The notes under the pieces: generated by a model
Database searches by the model: none
The model's input: the letters and a program-made list of their open reading frames with translations, nothing else
What the model was told of the DNA's origin: nothing
Position numbers and translations under genes: made by a program
Shown here: piece after piece, positions 7,679 to 16,310 of the stretch
Numbering within the stretch: position 1 is the stretch's first letter
Layout of the letters: each line of letters starts with the position of its first letter
Assembly (NCBI GenBank): GCA_030447275.1
Contig: JAUJPF010000001.1
Coordinates: forward strand, 154,999 to 218,998
Reading direction: 5' to 3'
From: Solirubrobacteraceae bacterium
GTDB taxonomy: Bacteria; Actinomycetota; Thermoleophilia; Solirubrobacterales; Solirubrobacteraceae
Length of the DNA: 64,000 nt

Positions 7679-8782
7679 TCAACGGATCCGATCGAACGTC
7701 CCGTCCCTCAATCGTTCCACGTCGTTCGTGAACCCAATCAGGAACAGGGCGATGACCAGCATGAAGCCGACGACGCTCGCCTTCTCCATCGTGGCGAACG
7801 CGATCGACCGCCCGCGCAGCTTCTCCGCCAGCGCCCAGAAGATATGGCCGCCGTCGAGGGGTAGGAACGGCGCCAGGTTGATGACGGCGAGCGACAGCGA
7901 GATCAGCCCGAGGATCGCGATCGCCTGCGCGGGGTCGTACTCGAACGTCCGCCGCGTGGTCTCGTAGCCGCCGACGATGCTGCCGACCTCGTCGCGCTTC
8001 TCCGCGCTGTAGAAGATCCCGGCGATCGTCTCGACGGTGCGCCGCGTGACGAACCACATCGTGTCGACGCTCCTGTCCGCCGCCGCTCCCGCGCCCAGCT
8101 CGATCTCGACAGGCTGGAAGCCGAAGCCGATCAGCGGCCGCTTCTGCCTCGCGTCGTACACCGGCGCCACGCGCTCGGTCACCTCCCGGCCGTCGCGGGC
8201 GATCGTCAGCACCGCAGGCTCGGCCGCCCGGCAGCCCGCCTTCTGCGCCCCGGGACAGCGGTGCGTGCCGATCTGGGCGCGCAGCCGCTCGGACCCGCCG
8301 CGCACGCCGTCGACCGCGAGGATGCGGTCGCCCGGCTCGAGGACGCCCTCGGCGGGCGAGCCCGGCGAGACCGACTCGACGATCGGAAGCGTCCTGTTGC
8401 CGTCGCGCACCGGCTCGACCCCGAAGAACACCCACAGGATCAGGAAGGCCAGCACGAAGTTGACGGCCGGGCCCGCGGCGATGACGACGATCCGCTTCCA
8501 CACCGGCTGGCGGAAGTACGCGCGGTGCGCGTGCTCCGGCGGGATCGGCTCGTGCGGGTTCATCCCGCTGATCTTCACGTAGCCCCCGAGCGGGATCGTG
8601 GCGATGCCGTACGTCGTCTCGCCGCGCTGCACCTTCCACAGCCACGGCCCGAAGAAGAGCGAGAACTTCTCGACGCGCATGCCGACCGCCTTGGCCGCGG
8701 CGAAGTGGCCGGCCTCGTGCAGCAGGACGAGGATCGCGATCCCGACGAAGGTCACGAGCGCGGCGAGGATCACCGTCATCAT
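7679..8782 (-). CDS. rseP: Site-2 intramembrane zinc metalloprotease, RseP/RasP family
   Basis: A membrane-embedded protease that cleaves anti-sigma factors and remnant signal peptides. The zinc motif HEAGH is at residues 22-26 inside the first membrane helix, and the second metal-ligand motif appears as NLAPFLPLDGGHIFW near the C-terminus. A PDZ domain sits between them (IVESVSPGSPAEGVLEPGDRI). The PDZ region contains an insertion with two Cys (THRCPGAQKAGC). The 367-residue length is typical. ATG at 8782 overlaps the dxr stop (ATGA), so the two are translationally coupled, a common pairing. Confidence 0.95.
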   Translation of the reverse strand: MMTVILAALVTFVGIAILVLLHEAGHFAAAKAVGMRVEKFSLFFGPWLWKVQRGETTYGIATIPLGGYVKISGMNPHEPIPPEHAHRAYFRQPVWKRIVVIAAGPAVNFVLAFLILWVFFGVEPVRDGNRTLPIVESVSPGSPAEGVLEPGDRILAVDGVRGGSERLRAQIGTHRCPGAQKAGCRAAEPAVLTIARDGREVTERVAPVYDARQKRPLIGFGFQPVEIELGAGAAADRSVDTMWFVTRRTVETIAGIFYSAEKRDEVGSIVGGYETTRRTFEYDPAQAIAILGLISLSLAVINLAPFLPLDGGHIFWALAEKLRGRSIAFATMEKASVVGFMLVIALFLIGFTNDVERLRDGTFDRIR

Positions 8783-9933
8783 GCCCGCGCCCCGATCAGC
8801 TCGGTCGCGGCGGCGCGCGCCTCGCGGTCGGCCTCGTAGAGCGTCTCGAACGCGTGAACCCGCCCGGCGGGCACCTCCTCGAGCGCGCGCTCGATGACCT
8901 CGGCGATGCCGAGGAAGGGCAGGCGCCCCGCGAGGAACGCGTGGACGGCGACCTCGTTGGCGGCGTTGAGCACGCACGGCGCGGTGCCGCCCGCGCGCGC
9001 CGCCTCGCGCGCGAGGCGCAGGCAGGGAAACGCGTCCTCGTCGACGGGCTCGAACGTGAGCGCGCCGACGGCGGCCAGGTCGAGCGGCTCGACCGGGAGG
9101 TCGACGCGCTCGGGGTGGTGCAGGGCGTAGGCGATCGGGACGCGCATGTCGGGGTGGCCGAGGTGCGCCAGTGCCGCGCCGTCGGACAGGAGGACATACG
9201 AGTGGACGATCGACTGCGGATGCACGACGACGTCGATCCGCTCGTACGGCGTGCCGAAGAGGTGGTGCGCCTCGATCACCTCTAGGCCCTTGTTCATCAG
9301 CGTCGCGGAGTCGACGGTGATCTTCCCGCCCATCGCCCACGTCGGGTGGTCGAGCGCCTCCTCGACCGTCACCCCGGCGAGCTGCTCGCGCGTGCGGCCG
9401 CGGAACGGCCCGCCGGACGCGGTGAGGACGAGCTTGTCGACGGCGCCGGGCCGCTCGGACGACAGCAGCTGGTGCAGCGCCGAGTGCTCGGAGTCGACGG
9501 GGATGATCTGCGCCGCGGTCGCCTCGGCCAGTGCGGTGACGAGCTCGCCGCCCACCACGAGCGACTCCTTGTTGGCCAGCGCGAGGTCGATCCCCTCCCC
9601 CAGCGTCGCGACGGTCGGCCCGAGGCCCGCCGAGCCGACGAGCGCGTTGAGGACGAGGTCGGCGCCCGACTCGAGGACGAGCCGCACCAGCCCCTCGGGC
9701 CCGGCGAGCACCTCCCCGTCGGTCCACGCCTCGGCCGCGCGGGCGGCGGCGTCGGCGTCGTTGATCGCGATCCGGCGGACCCCGAAGCGCCGCGCCTGCT
9801 CGACCAGCGCCTCCCACGACCGCTCGGCCGACAGCCCGGCCAGCTCGAAGCCGCCGGAGCGCTCGACGACGTCGAGCGCCTGGGTGCCGATCGAGCCGGT
9901 CGATCCGAGGATGAGCAGGCGGCGGGGAGCCAC
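8779..9933 (-). CDS. dxr: 1-deoxy-D-xylulose 5-phosphate reductoisomerase
   Basis: Catalyses the NADPH-dependent conversion of DXP to MEP, the committed step of the MEP pathway completed in part by ispG in the same window. The NADPH Rossmann motif is LLILGSTGSIGTQALDVV. The metal and substrate region shows VDSEHSALHQ and TASGGPFRG. The segment HPTWAMGGKITVDSATLMNK and the VLNAANEVAVHAFL helix are also conserved. The length of 384 residues is normal. The start is a GTG at 9933. Its stop overlaps rseP. Confidence 0.97.
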   Translation of the reverse strand: MAPRRLLILGSTGSIGTQALDVVERSGGFELAGLSAERSWEALVEQARRFGVRRIAINDADAAARAAEAWTDGEVLAGPEGLVRLVLESGADLVLNALVGSAGLGPTVATLGEGIDLALANKESLVVGGELVTALAEATAAQIIPVDSEHSALHQLLSSERPGAVDKLVLTASGGPFRGRTREQLAGVTVEEALDHPTWAMGGKITVDSATLMNKGLEVIEAHHLFGTPYERIDVVVHPQSIVHSYVLLSDGAALAHLGHPDMRVPIAYALHHPERVDLPVEPLDLAAVGALTFEPVDEDAFPCLRLAREAARAGGTAPCVLNAANEVAVHAFLAGRLPFLGIAEVIERALEEVPAGRVHAFETLYEADREARAAATELIGARA

Positions 9934-9976
9934 GGGCCGCCCATTGAAGCAGGCAGCCCGTCGCTCTCAGCCCTGT

Positions 9977-12484
9977 CTAGCGGACCCGCTTGCGCAGGAA
10001 GTTCCGGCGGGCGTCGCGGCGCTCCTGGTTGCCCGCCCGGTCGGTGCCGCGCACCCACACCTTGTAGACGCCGCGCGGGAGCCGGACGCTCTTGTCGAAG
10101 CTCCAGGTGCGCGTGCCCTCGGTGGTCAGCCAGATCATCGGCTTGCGGCAGCTGCGCGCCTTCGCAAGGCGGCCGGTGGACCGCAGCGACTGACACCGCG
10201 ACCCGCGGACGCGCTGCACCGTCACCTGGACCCTGTCGACGCCCTCGGCGCGGATGCGGCCCGTCTCCGGGTCGCGGCAGCCGCGGTCGATCGACGTCCC
10301 GCGCAGCGCGAGCCGCCGGCGCGACACCCGCGACGCGCGATCGAATCTGCTCTGCGGCCGGAACCGGTCGCCGCACACGCCGATCACGCGCCCGCTGGCG
10401 TCCCGCGCCAGCGCCGCGCACATGTCGACCCTGAGGGTCTGGTCGCGGGCGACGAAGACGTTGGCCTGATCGAGCACGTTGCCGTCGCGGTCCTCGCAGG
10501 TCATCGTCCACGGCACCTGCTCGCGCTCGAACGGACGGGTCGACGGCGATACGTGCCACGTGAAGTTGCCGCTCGGACCGACGCGCAGCGTCGACTCGCG
10601 GTGCTCGGGCAGCCGCTGGACCGGATGCTGGACACCGTTGTCGTTCTTTCGCGAGCTCGTGACGGTGAAGAAGTCGCGCTGGATGCGGAGCGTCCGTCCC
10701 GCAGGCGCGGTGCCTTCGAGGATCGAGTGCGAGTCGCGCGAGACGGCGGTTTCACCCGCGAGGAGATAGGCCTCGCGCAGGCCGCCGAGCTTGCGGCCGG
10801 TCGGCTTGCCCGTGTCGGGGTCGACCTCGGCGCGCCCGTCGTACTCCGGGATGAAGTTCGTGGTGTACGACGGGTGGAAGTTCACCTTCCCGATCTCGGG
10901 CGTGAAGCTGAACGAGCTCAGGCCGCCGTAGAGCCAGTCGTCGGTCGTCCCGCTCGTGTCGTAGAGCTGGTAGCTGTACTGCGAGACGTAGTTCGTCTCC
11001 TTGGCCATCGCGTCGCCGAGCTGGCGCATCCGGTCCTCGTCGGGCGCGGGGCCGTCGAACGAGGTCCCCGGCGGGCGCAGGATCAGGCCGGTGAACGTGT
11101 GGTTGGTGATGAGGACGGTGGGATGGAGGCGGAGCAGGAACTCGCGGACGGCCTGCGTCTCGGGCTCGGAGAACGGCCCGGTGCCGTGGTAGACGAGGCT
11201 GAACTGGTTGCTGCTCGTCCCGGGGCCGCCCCACTGCTCGCCGTAGTTGCGGTTCGGGTCGACGCCGTTGTCGTTCTGCTGGCGCGCGACGCACGGGATC
11301 CCGTTCTCCGCCGGGGCCAGCGGGCGGCAGTTCTTGCGGCGGTAGGCCACGCCGCCGACGATCTGCTGCGGCGTGCCCGGCGTGGTCGGAAGGTTGTCGT
11401 TCGGCATCGGCCCGACCGTGCGCGAGGTGATGAACCCGTCGACGTTCATGATCGGCACGATGAACGTGCGCGCGCTGTCGGCCAGGCTCTTCCACCGCGC
11501 CTCGCCGGCCTTGGCGCGCTGGACGAGGTCGAGGCCGAACTCCATCGTCGCCTCGCCCGCCGGCCACTCGCGTGCGTGGTGGACGCCGATCTGCACGTAG
11601 ACGGGACGGCCGTCGTCCTCGCGGTTCACGTCGGTCGCGATCTCCACGCCGGTGATGTCGCGGCCCTCGATCGTCTTCTTGGGCAGCGTGACCGGACGGA
11701 CGAGCCCCGGGTTCTCCTCGACGAGCTTCTTCAGGTCAGCCTGGTAGTCGGGGTACGTGCGGTAGCTCGTGCGACCGCCGGGAGTGGCGGCGCGGCCCGA
11801 GAACGCGCGCTCGCTCGCGCGGTCCTTCGCGTCCTGCTCGGACAGGTCGGCGATCTTCACGCGGTACGTGAAGCCGGCCTCGGTGAGCTTCCGCGCGTCG
11901 TCGGGCGAGTGGAGGATCGCGTCCTGGCCGCTGCCGTCGCTGTGGTCGGTGGTGTCGATGCCGAGGGCCTGGAGCCGCTGGAAGTCCCACGGCGTCCGCG
12001 CGTCGACCTCGACGAGCTGGAGCGGCGCCCCGGTCGGCAGCTCGACCTTCAGGGCAGTGAAGTCGATCGTCATCGGCACCGCAGCGTCCGCGCCGCTGCG
12101 CCGGCAGCTCTGGATCTGCAGAGCCTGGCCGCGGACGACCTGCGCGACGGTGACCTCGTTCGAGCCGAAGGCGAGCGACGCGTCGAGCTTGCGATCGGAG
12201 GCGCGGTCGAACAGGGCGAGATCCCAGTCGCTGCTCGCCGCGCCGTGCAGCCGCACCCCGACGTAGCCGTCGTCGGGCGCGGTCCACGAGCGGGTCGCGA
12301 CGCCGCGGGCCCCGGCGGCGCCGACGCGGCAGTCGCGGCGCTGTGCGTCGGCGATCGAAACCGTGCGCTCCACCGTCGGGAGGAGCTGCGGTGTCGCGGT
12401 GGCGGCGGAGGCCGGCGCGACCGGGACGGCGAGGAGGGCGAGGCAGGCAAGCGCGAGCAGCGCGGCGCGGCGGATCAGGCTCAT
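9977..12484 (-). CDS. Secreted M14 family zinc carboxypeptidase
   Basis: The chosen ATG at 12484 begins a clear signal peptide (MSLIRRAALLALACLALLAV, cleavage near ASA-A). The peptidase domain has the M14 zinc motif HHARE (HxxE), the third ligand His in LITNHTF, the DPNRNY substrate-binding block and the catalytic Glu in FTPEIGKV. An N-terminal region of about 200 residues and a C-terminal region of about 260 residues flank the catalytic domain. The tail contains several Cys and an Arg-rich bacterial Ig-like stretch (PRGVYKVWVRGTDRAGN). The enzyme probably acts outside the cell on peptides. A TACGTT box 9 nt before the ATG suggests a leaderless mRNA. It is divergent from the PKD-protein gene. 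Confidence 0.92.
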   Translation of the reverse strand: MSLIRRAALLALACLALLAVPVAPASAATATPQLLPTVERTVSIADAQRRDCRVGAAGARGVATRSWTAPDDGYVGVRLHGAASSDWDLALFDRASDRKLDASLAFGSNEVTVAQVVRGQALQIQSCRRSGADAAVPMTIDFTALKVELPTGAPLQLVEVDARTPWDFQRLQALGIDTTDHSDGSGQDAILHSPDDARKLTEAGFTYRVKIADLSEQDAKDRASERAFSGRAATPGGRTSYRTYPDYQADLKKLVEENPGLVRPVTLPKKTIEGRDITGVEIATDVNREDDGRPVYVQIGVHHAREWPAGEATMEFGLDLVQRAKAGEARWKSLADSARTFIVPIMNVDGFITSRTVGPMPNDNLPTTPGTPQQIVGGVAYRRKNCRPLAPAENGIPCVARQQNDNGVDPNRNYGEQWGGPGTSSNQFSLVYHGTGPFSEPETQAVREFLLRLHPTVLITNHTFTGLILRPPGTSFDGPAPDEDRMRQLGDAMAKETNYVSQYSYQLYDTSGTTDDWLYGGLSSFSFTPEIGKVNFHPSYTTNFIPEYDGRAEVDPDTGKPTGRKLGGLREAYLLAGETAVSRDSHSILEGTAPAGRTLRIQRDFFTVTSSRKNDNGVQHPVQRLPEHRESTLRVGPSGNFTWHVSPSTRPFEREQVPWTMTCEDRDGNVLDQANVFVARDQTLRVDMCAALARDASGRVIGVCGDRFRPQSRFDRASRVSRRRLALRGTSIDRGCRDPETGRIRAEGVDRVQVTVQRVRGSRCQSLRSTGRLAKARSCRKPMIWLTTEGTRTWSFDKSVRLPRGVYKVWVRGTDRAGNQERRDARRNFLRKRVR

Positions 12485-12493
12485 ATCGGCTGC

Positions 12494-12568
12494 AACGTAG
12501 CGCGACGACAAACCTTGCGCGCCGATTGACGGGGAATCAGCGCCGCAAGCTTTTCGCCTCTCTATCGT
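12494..12568. promoter_or_regulatory. Divergent promoter region between M14 peptidase and PKD protein
   Basis: Minus-strand TACGTT (12494-12499) lies 9 nt before the peptidase ATG. Plus-strand TATCGT (12563-12568) lies 10 nt before the ATG of the PKD-protein gene. Neither start has a Shine-Dalgarno in between. A TTGACG at 12526-12531 is too far from the plus box to serve as its -35. Confidence 0.45.
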
Positions 12569-12578
12569 TGCCGTCCTC

Positions 12579-13745
12579 ATGCGCCTCTTCCTCGTCGCGG
12601 CCATCGCCCTCCTGAATCTCCTCGTCGTCGCGGCCGTCGCCTCTGCGGCGCCGACGCCCAACTTCGCCATCAAGCACGGCGAGACGAACAACCGCACCGG
12701 TCCGACCTTCTCGTCGGGCGGCGTACGCGAGTGCCTGGCCGCCGCTTGCAGCTACGAGACGCACGACTTCACGATCGCGCCCGACCAGCAGAACACGAGC
12801 TTCAAGGTGTCCGTCAACTGGGCGGGCATCCCGCAGACGGCCGGGACCGACGCCCAGGACGATTGGGACCTGTACGTCTACCGCGTGCTCGACGACGGCA
12901 CCGAGGTGCAGGTCGGCAGCTCGGCCGCCGGCGCCACCACCGCCGAGACGGCGACGGTGCAGGGCCTCCTGAGCGACCCGGTCCGGCCCGGCAAGTACCG
13001 GATCTACATGGACAACTTCAAGGTGGCGCCGCAGAACCAGGAGTGGCGGGGGTTTGTCGCCTTCGAGCCCTACGTCCCGACGAACGTCAAGCCGATCGCG
13101 ACGCTGACCGGCCCGGCCGACGCCACCACCGGCCAGTTCGTCACGCTCGACGCGTCGGGCTCGAGCGATCCCGACGGGACGATCGAGAACTACGCCTTCG
13201 ACCTCAACGGCGACGGGAAGTTCGACATCGACGGCGCGTCCCCGCGGATCGAGCACAAGTACCGAGCGGGACGGACACACGTGTCCGTCCGCGTCCGTGA
13301 CGACCGCGGCGGCGTCGGCTACGCGACCCACACGATCACCGTCGCGGCGCCCGCCCCCGAGGACCGCATCGTCGTCCTGCCGCCTCCGCCGGGGAGCATC
13401 ACGATCTCGATGAAGCCGCGGCAGAAGCTCGGCGCGGTCGCGGTGCGCGGCGTCGCCGCGACGCTGACGTGCCCGACCTCCTGCGGCATCGTCGGCCGCC
13501 TGTCGATCAGCCGGGCGACCGCGCGGCGGCTCGGGCTCGGCCGGCGGGGCATGACGATCGCCAGGCGCACCCGGTCCCTCTCCGGCGAGCGCTCGACCCC
13601 GCGTGTCCGGCTGAAGCCGGCCCGGCGGACGCTCAACGCGCTGCGGCGCGCGAGGCTTCCCGTCGCGGCGACGGTGCGCATCACGGTGACCGCTGAGGGC
13701 TACAGCCCCAAGTCGTTCACCCGCCGGGTCTCGATCGTCCGCTAG
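12579..13745 (+). CDS. Secreted PKD-domain protein with Arg-rich C-terminal module
   Basis: The N-terminus is a signal peptide (MRLFLVAAIALLNLLVVAAV, cleavage near ASA-A). Residues of about 30-165 form a beta-rich domain with DDWDLYVYRV, resembling the pre-peptidase C-terminal type. A PKD domain follows (ATTGQFVTLDASGSSDPDGT to YATHTITVAA). The last 110 residues are an Arg-rich module with a Cys pair (LTCPTSC) and repeated RAxARRLGL-like helices; modules of this kind are frequent in secreted proteins of this class. No catalytic motif is visible, so a surface adhesion or substrate-binding role is likely. The YibE/F gene follows after 6 nt. Confidence 0.8.
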   Translation: MRLFLVAAIALLNLLVVAAVASAAPTPNFAIKHGETNNRTGPTFSSGGVRECLAAACSYETHDFTIAPDQQNTSFKVSVNWAGIPQTAGTDAQDDWDLYVYRVLDDGTEVQVGSSAAGATTAETATVQGLLSDPVRPGKYRIYMDNFKVAPQNQEWRGFVAFEPYVPTNVKPIATLTGPADATTGQFVTLDASGSSDPDGTIENYAFDLNGDGKFDIDGASPRIEHKYRAGRTHVSVRVRDDRGGVGYATHTITVAAPAPEDRIVVLPPPPGSITISMKPRQKLGAVAVRGVAATLTCPTSCGIVGRLSISRATARRLGLGRRGMTIARRTRSLSGERSTPRVRLKPARRTLNALRRARLPVAATVRITVTAEGYSPKSFTRRVSIVR

Positions 13746-13751
13746 CCCTCG

Positions 13752-14972
13752 TTGCGGTCGGAGCTCCTCCGAACGCGCGCCGGTCGCGCGGTCGCCGGTG
13801 CGCTCGCGCTGCTGGCGCTCGCGACCGGCGTCGGCCTCGTGGCGCTGTGGCCGGGGGACCGTCCGGACGAGGAGGCCGCCCTCGGCGGGGGCCCGGCGCA
13901 GCGCGCCGAGACGGAGAAGGTCGCGCGGGTGGGCTGCGAGCTCTCGCGCGAGCCCTGCCAGCGCGTCACGGTGAAGCTGCGCAGTGGCCCGGAGAACGGC
14001 GAGCGCACGACGCTGACGATCCCGGGGACCGACATCGCGCCCGAGGTCGAGGAGGGCGACGCCCTGCGGGTGATCCGGAACTTCTCGCCCGATCCCAACG
14101 CGGCCCGAGGGCCGTTCGGCGCGGCCGGCACGCCCGGTGCGGAGGCGTATGCCTTCGCGGACTTCGACCGCCGCTCGCCGCTCATCGCCCTCGGGCTGAT
14201 CTTCGTGCTGGTGGTCGTCGTCTTCGGGCGCCGCCGGGGCGCGCTGTCGCTCGTCGGGCTCGGCATCAGCCTGCTCGTCCTCACGCAGTTCCTGGTGCCG
14301 GCCATCCTCGACGGCAAGGCGCCGCTCCTCGTCGCGCTCGTCGGCTCGCTGGCCATCATGTTCGCGACGATCGCGCTGACGCACGGAGTCGGCGCGAAGA
14401 GCCTCGCCGCCCTGCTCGGCTCGGCCACGACGCTGCTCCTCACCGCGCTCCTCGCGCTGATCTTCGTCGAGGTGGCCAACATCACCGGCTTCTCGTCGAC
14501 CGAGGCGACGCTCCTGCGCGGGACGCCCGGCGGCTCGACGCTCTCGCTCGAGGGCCTGGTCCTCGCCGGCGTGGTCGTCGGCGCGCTCGGGGTGCTCGAC
14601 GACGTCACGATCAGCCAGGCCTCGACGGTCCTCGCGCTGCGCCGGGCAGACCCGGCGCAGGCCTTCCGCCAGCTCTACCGCTCGGCGATCGACGTCGGGC
14701 GCGACCATCTCGGCGCGACCGTCAACACGCTCGTCCTCGCGTACGCCGGCGCCGCGCTCCCGCTCCTGCTGCTGTTCTCGAACCAGCAGACCAGCTTCGG
14801 CACTGCGGTGAACCGCGAGTCCGTCGCGACGGAGCTGGTCGCGATGGGCGTCGGCTCGATCGGCCTCGTCGCCGCGGTGCCGCTCACGACGGCGCTCGCC
14901 AGCCTCCTCGCGCGCCGGCTGCCCGACGAGGCGCTCGGGCCCGACGAGCACCACCACGGCCACGCGCACTGA
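13752..14972 (+). CDS. YibE/F family membrane protein
   Basis: The protein of 406 residues starts at TTG 13752 with an N-terminal membrane anchor (AVAGALALLALATGVGLVAL). An extracytoplasmic domain with two Cys follows (about residues 40-130). Six to seven further membrane segments begin with LIALGLIFVLVVVVFGRRRG. The motif GALGVLDDVTISQAS and the NTLVLAYAGAALPLLLLF segment are characteristic of YibE/F. The His-rich tail EHHHGHAH could bind metal. The family resembles permeases, but substrate and direction are unknown. It lies 6 nt behind the PKD-protein gene, probably in one transcript. Confidence 0.88.
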   Translation: MRSELLRTRAGRAVAGALALLALATGVGLVALWPGDRPDEEAALGGGPAQRAETEKVARVGCELSREPCQRVTVKLRSGPENGERTTLTIPGTDIAPEVEEGDALRVIRNFSPDPNAARGPFGAAGTPGAEAYAFADFDRRSPLIALGLIFVLVVVVFGRRRGALSLVGLGISLLVLTQFLVPAILDGKAPLLVALVGSLAIMFATIALTHGVGAKSLAALLGSATTLLLTALLALIFVEVANITGFSSTEATLLRGTPGGSTLSLEGLVLAGVVVGALGVLDDVTISQASTVLALRRADPAQAFRQLYRSAIDVGRDHLGATVNTLVLAYAGAALPLLLLFSNQQTSFGTAVNRESVATELVAMGVGSIGLVAAVPLTTALASLLARRLPDEALGPDEHHHGHAH

Positions 14973-15071
14973 CCCGCTGGGCTACGACGAGCGCCGAGAG
15001 CATGAGCCCCCGGCGCTGGTCGCGACCGTCGGTCAACGTCGTTGGGTCTCGCTCGGAGACCGATCAGCGGC

Positions 15072-15413
15072 TCAAGGAATGACCGGATCGATCAGCGGGC
15101 ACTGGTCGGGGTGCGGAATCGGATCCGTGACGCAGTTCAGCTGCGTCTTGACTGTGTCAGCCGCGTTGAGGGTGTTCACGCAACTCATCATCGACGTCCG
15201 ATCGCAGCTGAGGCTCGGGTAGACGTACGGCAGCATCACCCAGCACACAGGGCTGTCCTCCTCCTGCATCGGCGAATTGCCGTTCCCCAGGACGATCTCC
15301 TCCGGCTGGCACCGATCGGCTTGCGCAGGTTGAGCGGCCGGCCCTAGAAGCAGCGTGGCGGCTGCCGCCAGCAGCAGCGCAACCACCGCCGCGGCCCTCT
15401 TGAACTGCCTCAT
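15072..15413 (-). CDS. Small secreted six-cysteine protein of unknown function
   Basis: This 113-residue protein has a textbook signal peptide (MRQFKRAAAVVALLLAAAAT, cleavage after AQA). The mature part is about 80 residues with six Cys (in DRC, PVC, LSC, MSC, LNC and DQC), enough for three disulfides, and it ends in a Pro-rich tail. A GAGGGG ribosome binding site precedes the ATG, unlike the leaderless genes nearby. I do not recognise the family. It lies between convergent YibE/F and cdsA, with its own short upstream region (15414-15517). Confidence 0.72.
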   Translation of the reverse strand: MRQFKRAAAVVALLLAAAATLLLGPAAQPAQADRCQPEEIVLGNGNSPMQEEDSPVCWVMLPYVYPSLSCDRTSMMSCVNTLNAADTVKTQLNCVTDPIPHPDQCPLIDPVIP

Positions 15414-15517
15414 TGGAACCCCCCTCTTGAATGACAGTACGTCGTTGAACGAGCGGCCCGGAAGAAACTTGCGCGACGTTCCACCTCCCGCCCGGTCGCC
15501 GCCGAGGGTCGCCGCGG

Positions 15518-16306
15518 CTAGACCATCGCGCGCCACACGTAGTAGCCCACGACGAGCGTGAACAGGATCGCGTCGAGGCGATCCAGCGCGCCGCCGTGGG
15601 CGCCGAACAGGCGCCCGGTGTCCTTCGTGCCGGCGTCGCGCTTGATGAACGACTCGAAGAGGTCGCCGACCGGTGCGGCGAGCGCGACGCCGAGCCCGAG
15701 CAGCAGCGCATCGGTCCCGGACAGCCAGTCCTGGTAGAGGCCGGCGATCCACACCGCGAGCACCGCGGTGACGATCCCGGCGACGAGGCCCTCGACCGTC
15801 TTGTTGGGCGACAGCCGGGGCGCGAGGCGGCGGCGCCCGAGCGCTCGCCCGCCGAAGTAGGCGCCGGTGTCGCCGACGAACGTGCCGACGAGGACGTCGA
15901 CGATGATCCCGCCGCCGTGCGGCAGCTCGCGCAGCATCACCGCGTGCGCGATGGCGACGCCGACCCACGCCACGCCGAGCCCGACGATCGCCATCCCGAG
16001 CGTCCCGCCCTGGATCGCCGGCCCGGCGATCGTCAGCAGGAACACGAGCGCGACGGTGGCGGCGAGCGCGAGCAGGACGTGGCGCGGCTCGCCCGCCTGT
16101 GCCGCCACGACGAGCCCGATCAGCCCCAGGAACCCGGCGAGCCGGGCGGGCCGCAGGTCGGCGTACATCCCGTACAGCTCGTGCAGGCAGACGAGCCCCA
16201 GCAGCGCCGCGCCGACGGCGAAGACCCACCCGCCCGACGCGACGATGAAGATCGCGAAGATGACGGCGGGGATGCCGGCCGCGACGCGGCCGCCCAGGTC
16301 CGACAT
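15518..16306 (-). CDS. cdsA: Phosphatidate cytidylyltransferase (CDP-diglyceride synthase)
   Basis: Makes CDP-diacylglycerol from phosphatidic acid and CTP, the entry point to anionic phospholipids. The 262-residue integral membrane protein has about seven hydrophobic segments. The signature region near the C-terminus reads GDLFESFIKRDAGTKDTGRL and ends with HGGALDRLD, which holds the two conserved Asp and the Lys. A central SPNKTVEG motif is also present. It follows uppS on the same strand with a 4-nt gap, so it is part of the rpsB-to-cdsA operon-like string. Confidence 0.95.
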   Translation of the reverse strand: MSDLGGRVAAGIPAVIFAIFIVASGGWVFAVGAALLGLVCLHELYGMYADLRPARLAGFLGLIGLVVAAQAGEPRHVLLALAATVALVFLLTIAGPAIQGGTLGMAIVGLGVAWVGVAIAHAVMLRELPHGGGIIVDVLVGTFVGDTGAYFGGRALGRRRLAPRLSPNKTVEGLVAGIVTAVLAVWIAGLYQDWLSGTDALLLGLGVALAAPVGDLFESFIKRDAGTKDTGRLFGAHGGALDRLDAILFTLVVGYYVWRAMV

Positions 16307-16310
16307 CAGC

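Noticed and set aside
9146-12529. 1127-codon plus-strand open frame opposite the M14 peptidase and dxr
   Set aside because: Long antisense frames are expected in such GC-rich DNA. The minus-strand genes have complete family motifs, while this frame gives Arg/Ala-rich sequence without domains.
12526-12568. TTGACG as -35 for the PKD-protein promoter
   Set aside because: The distance to the TATCGT box is about 31 bp, too long for a normal spacer.
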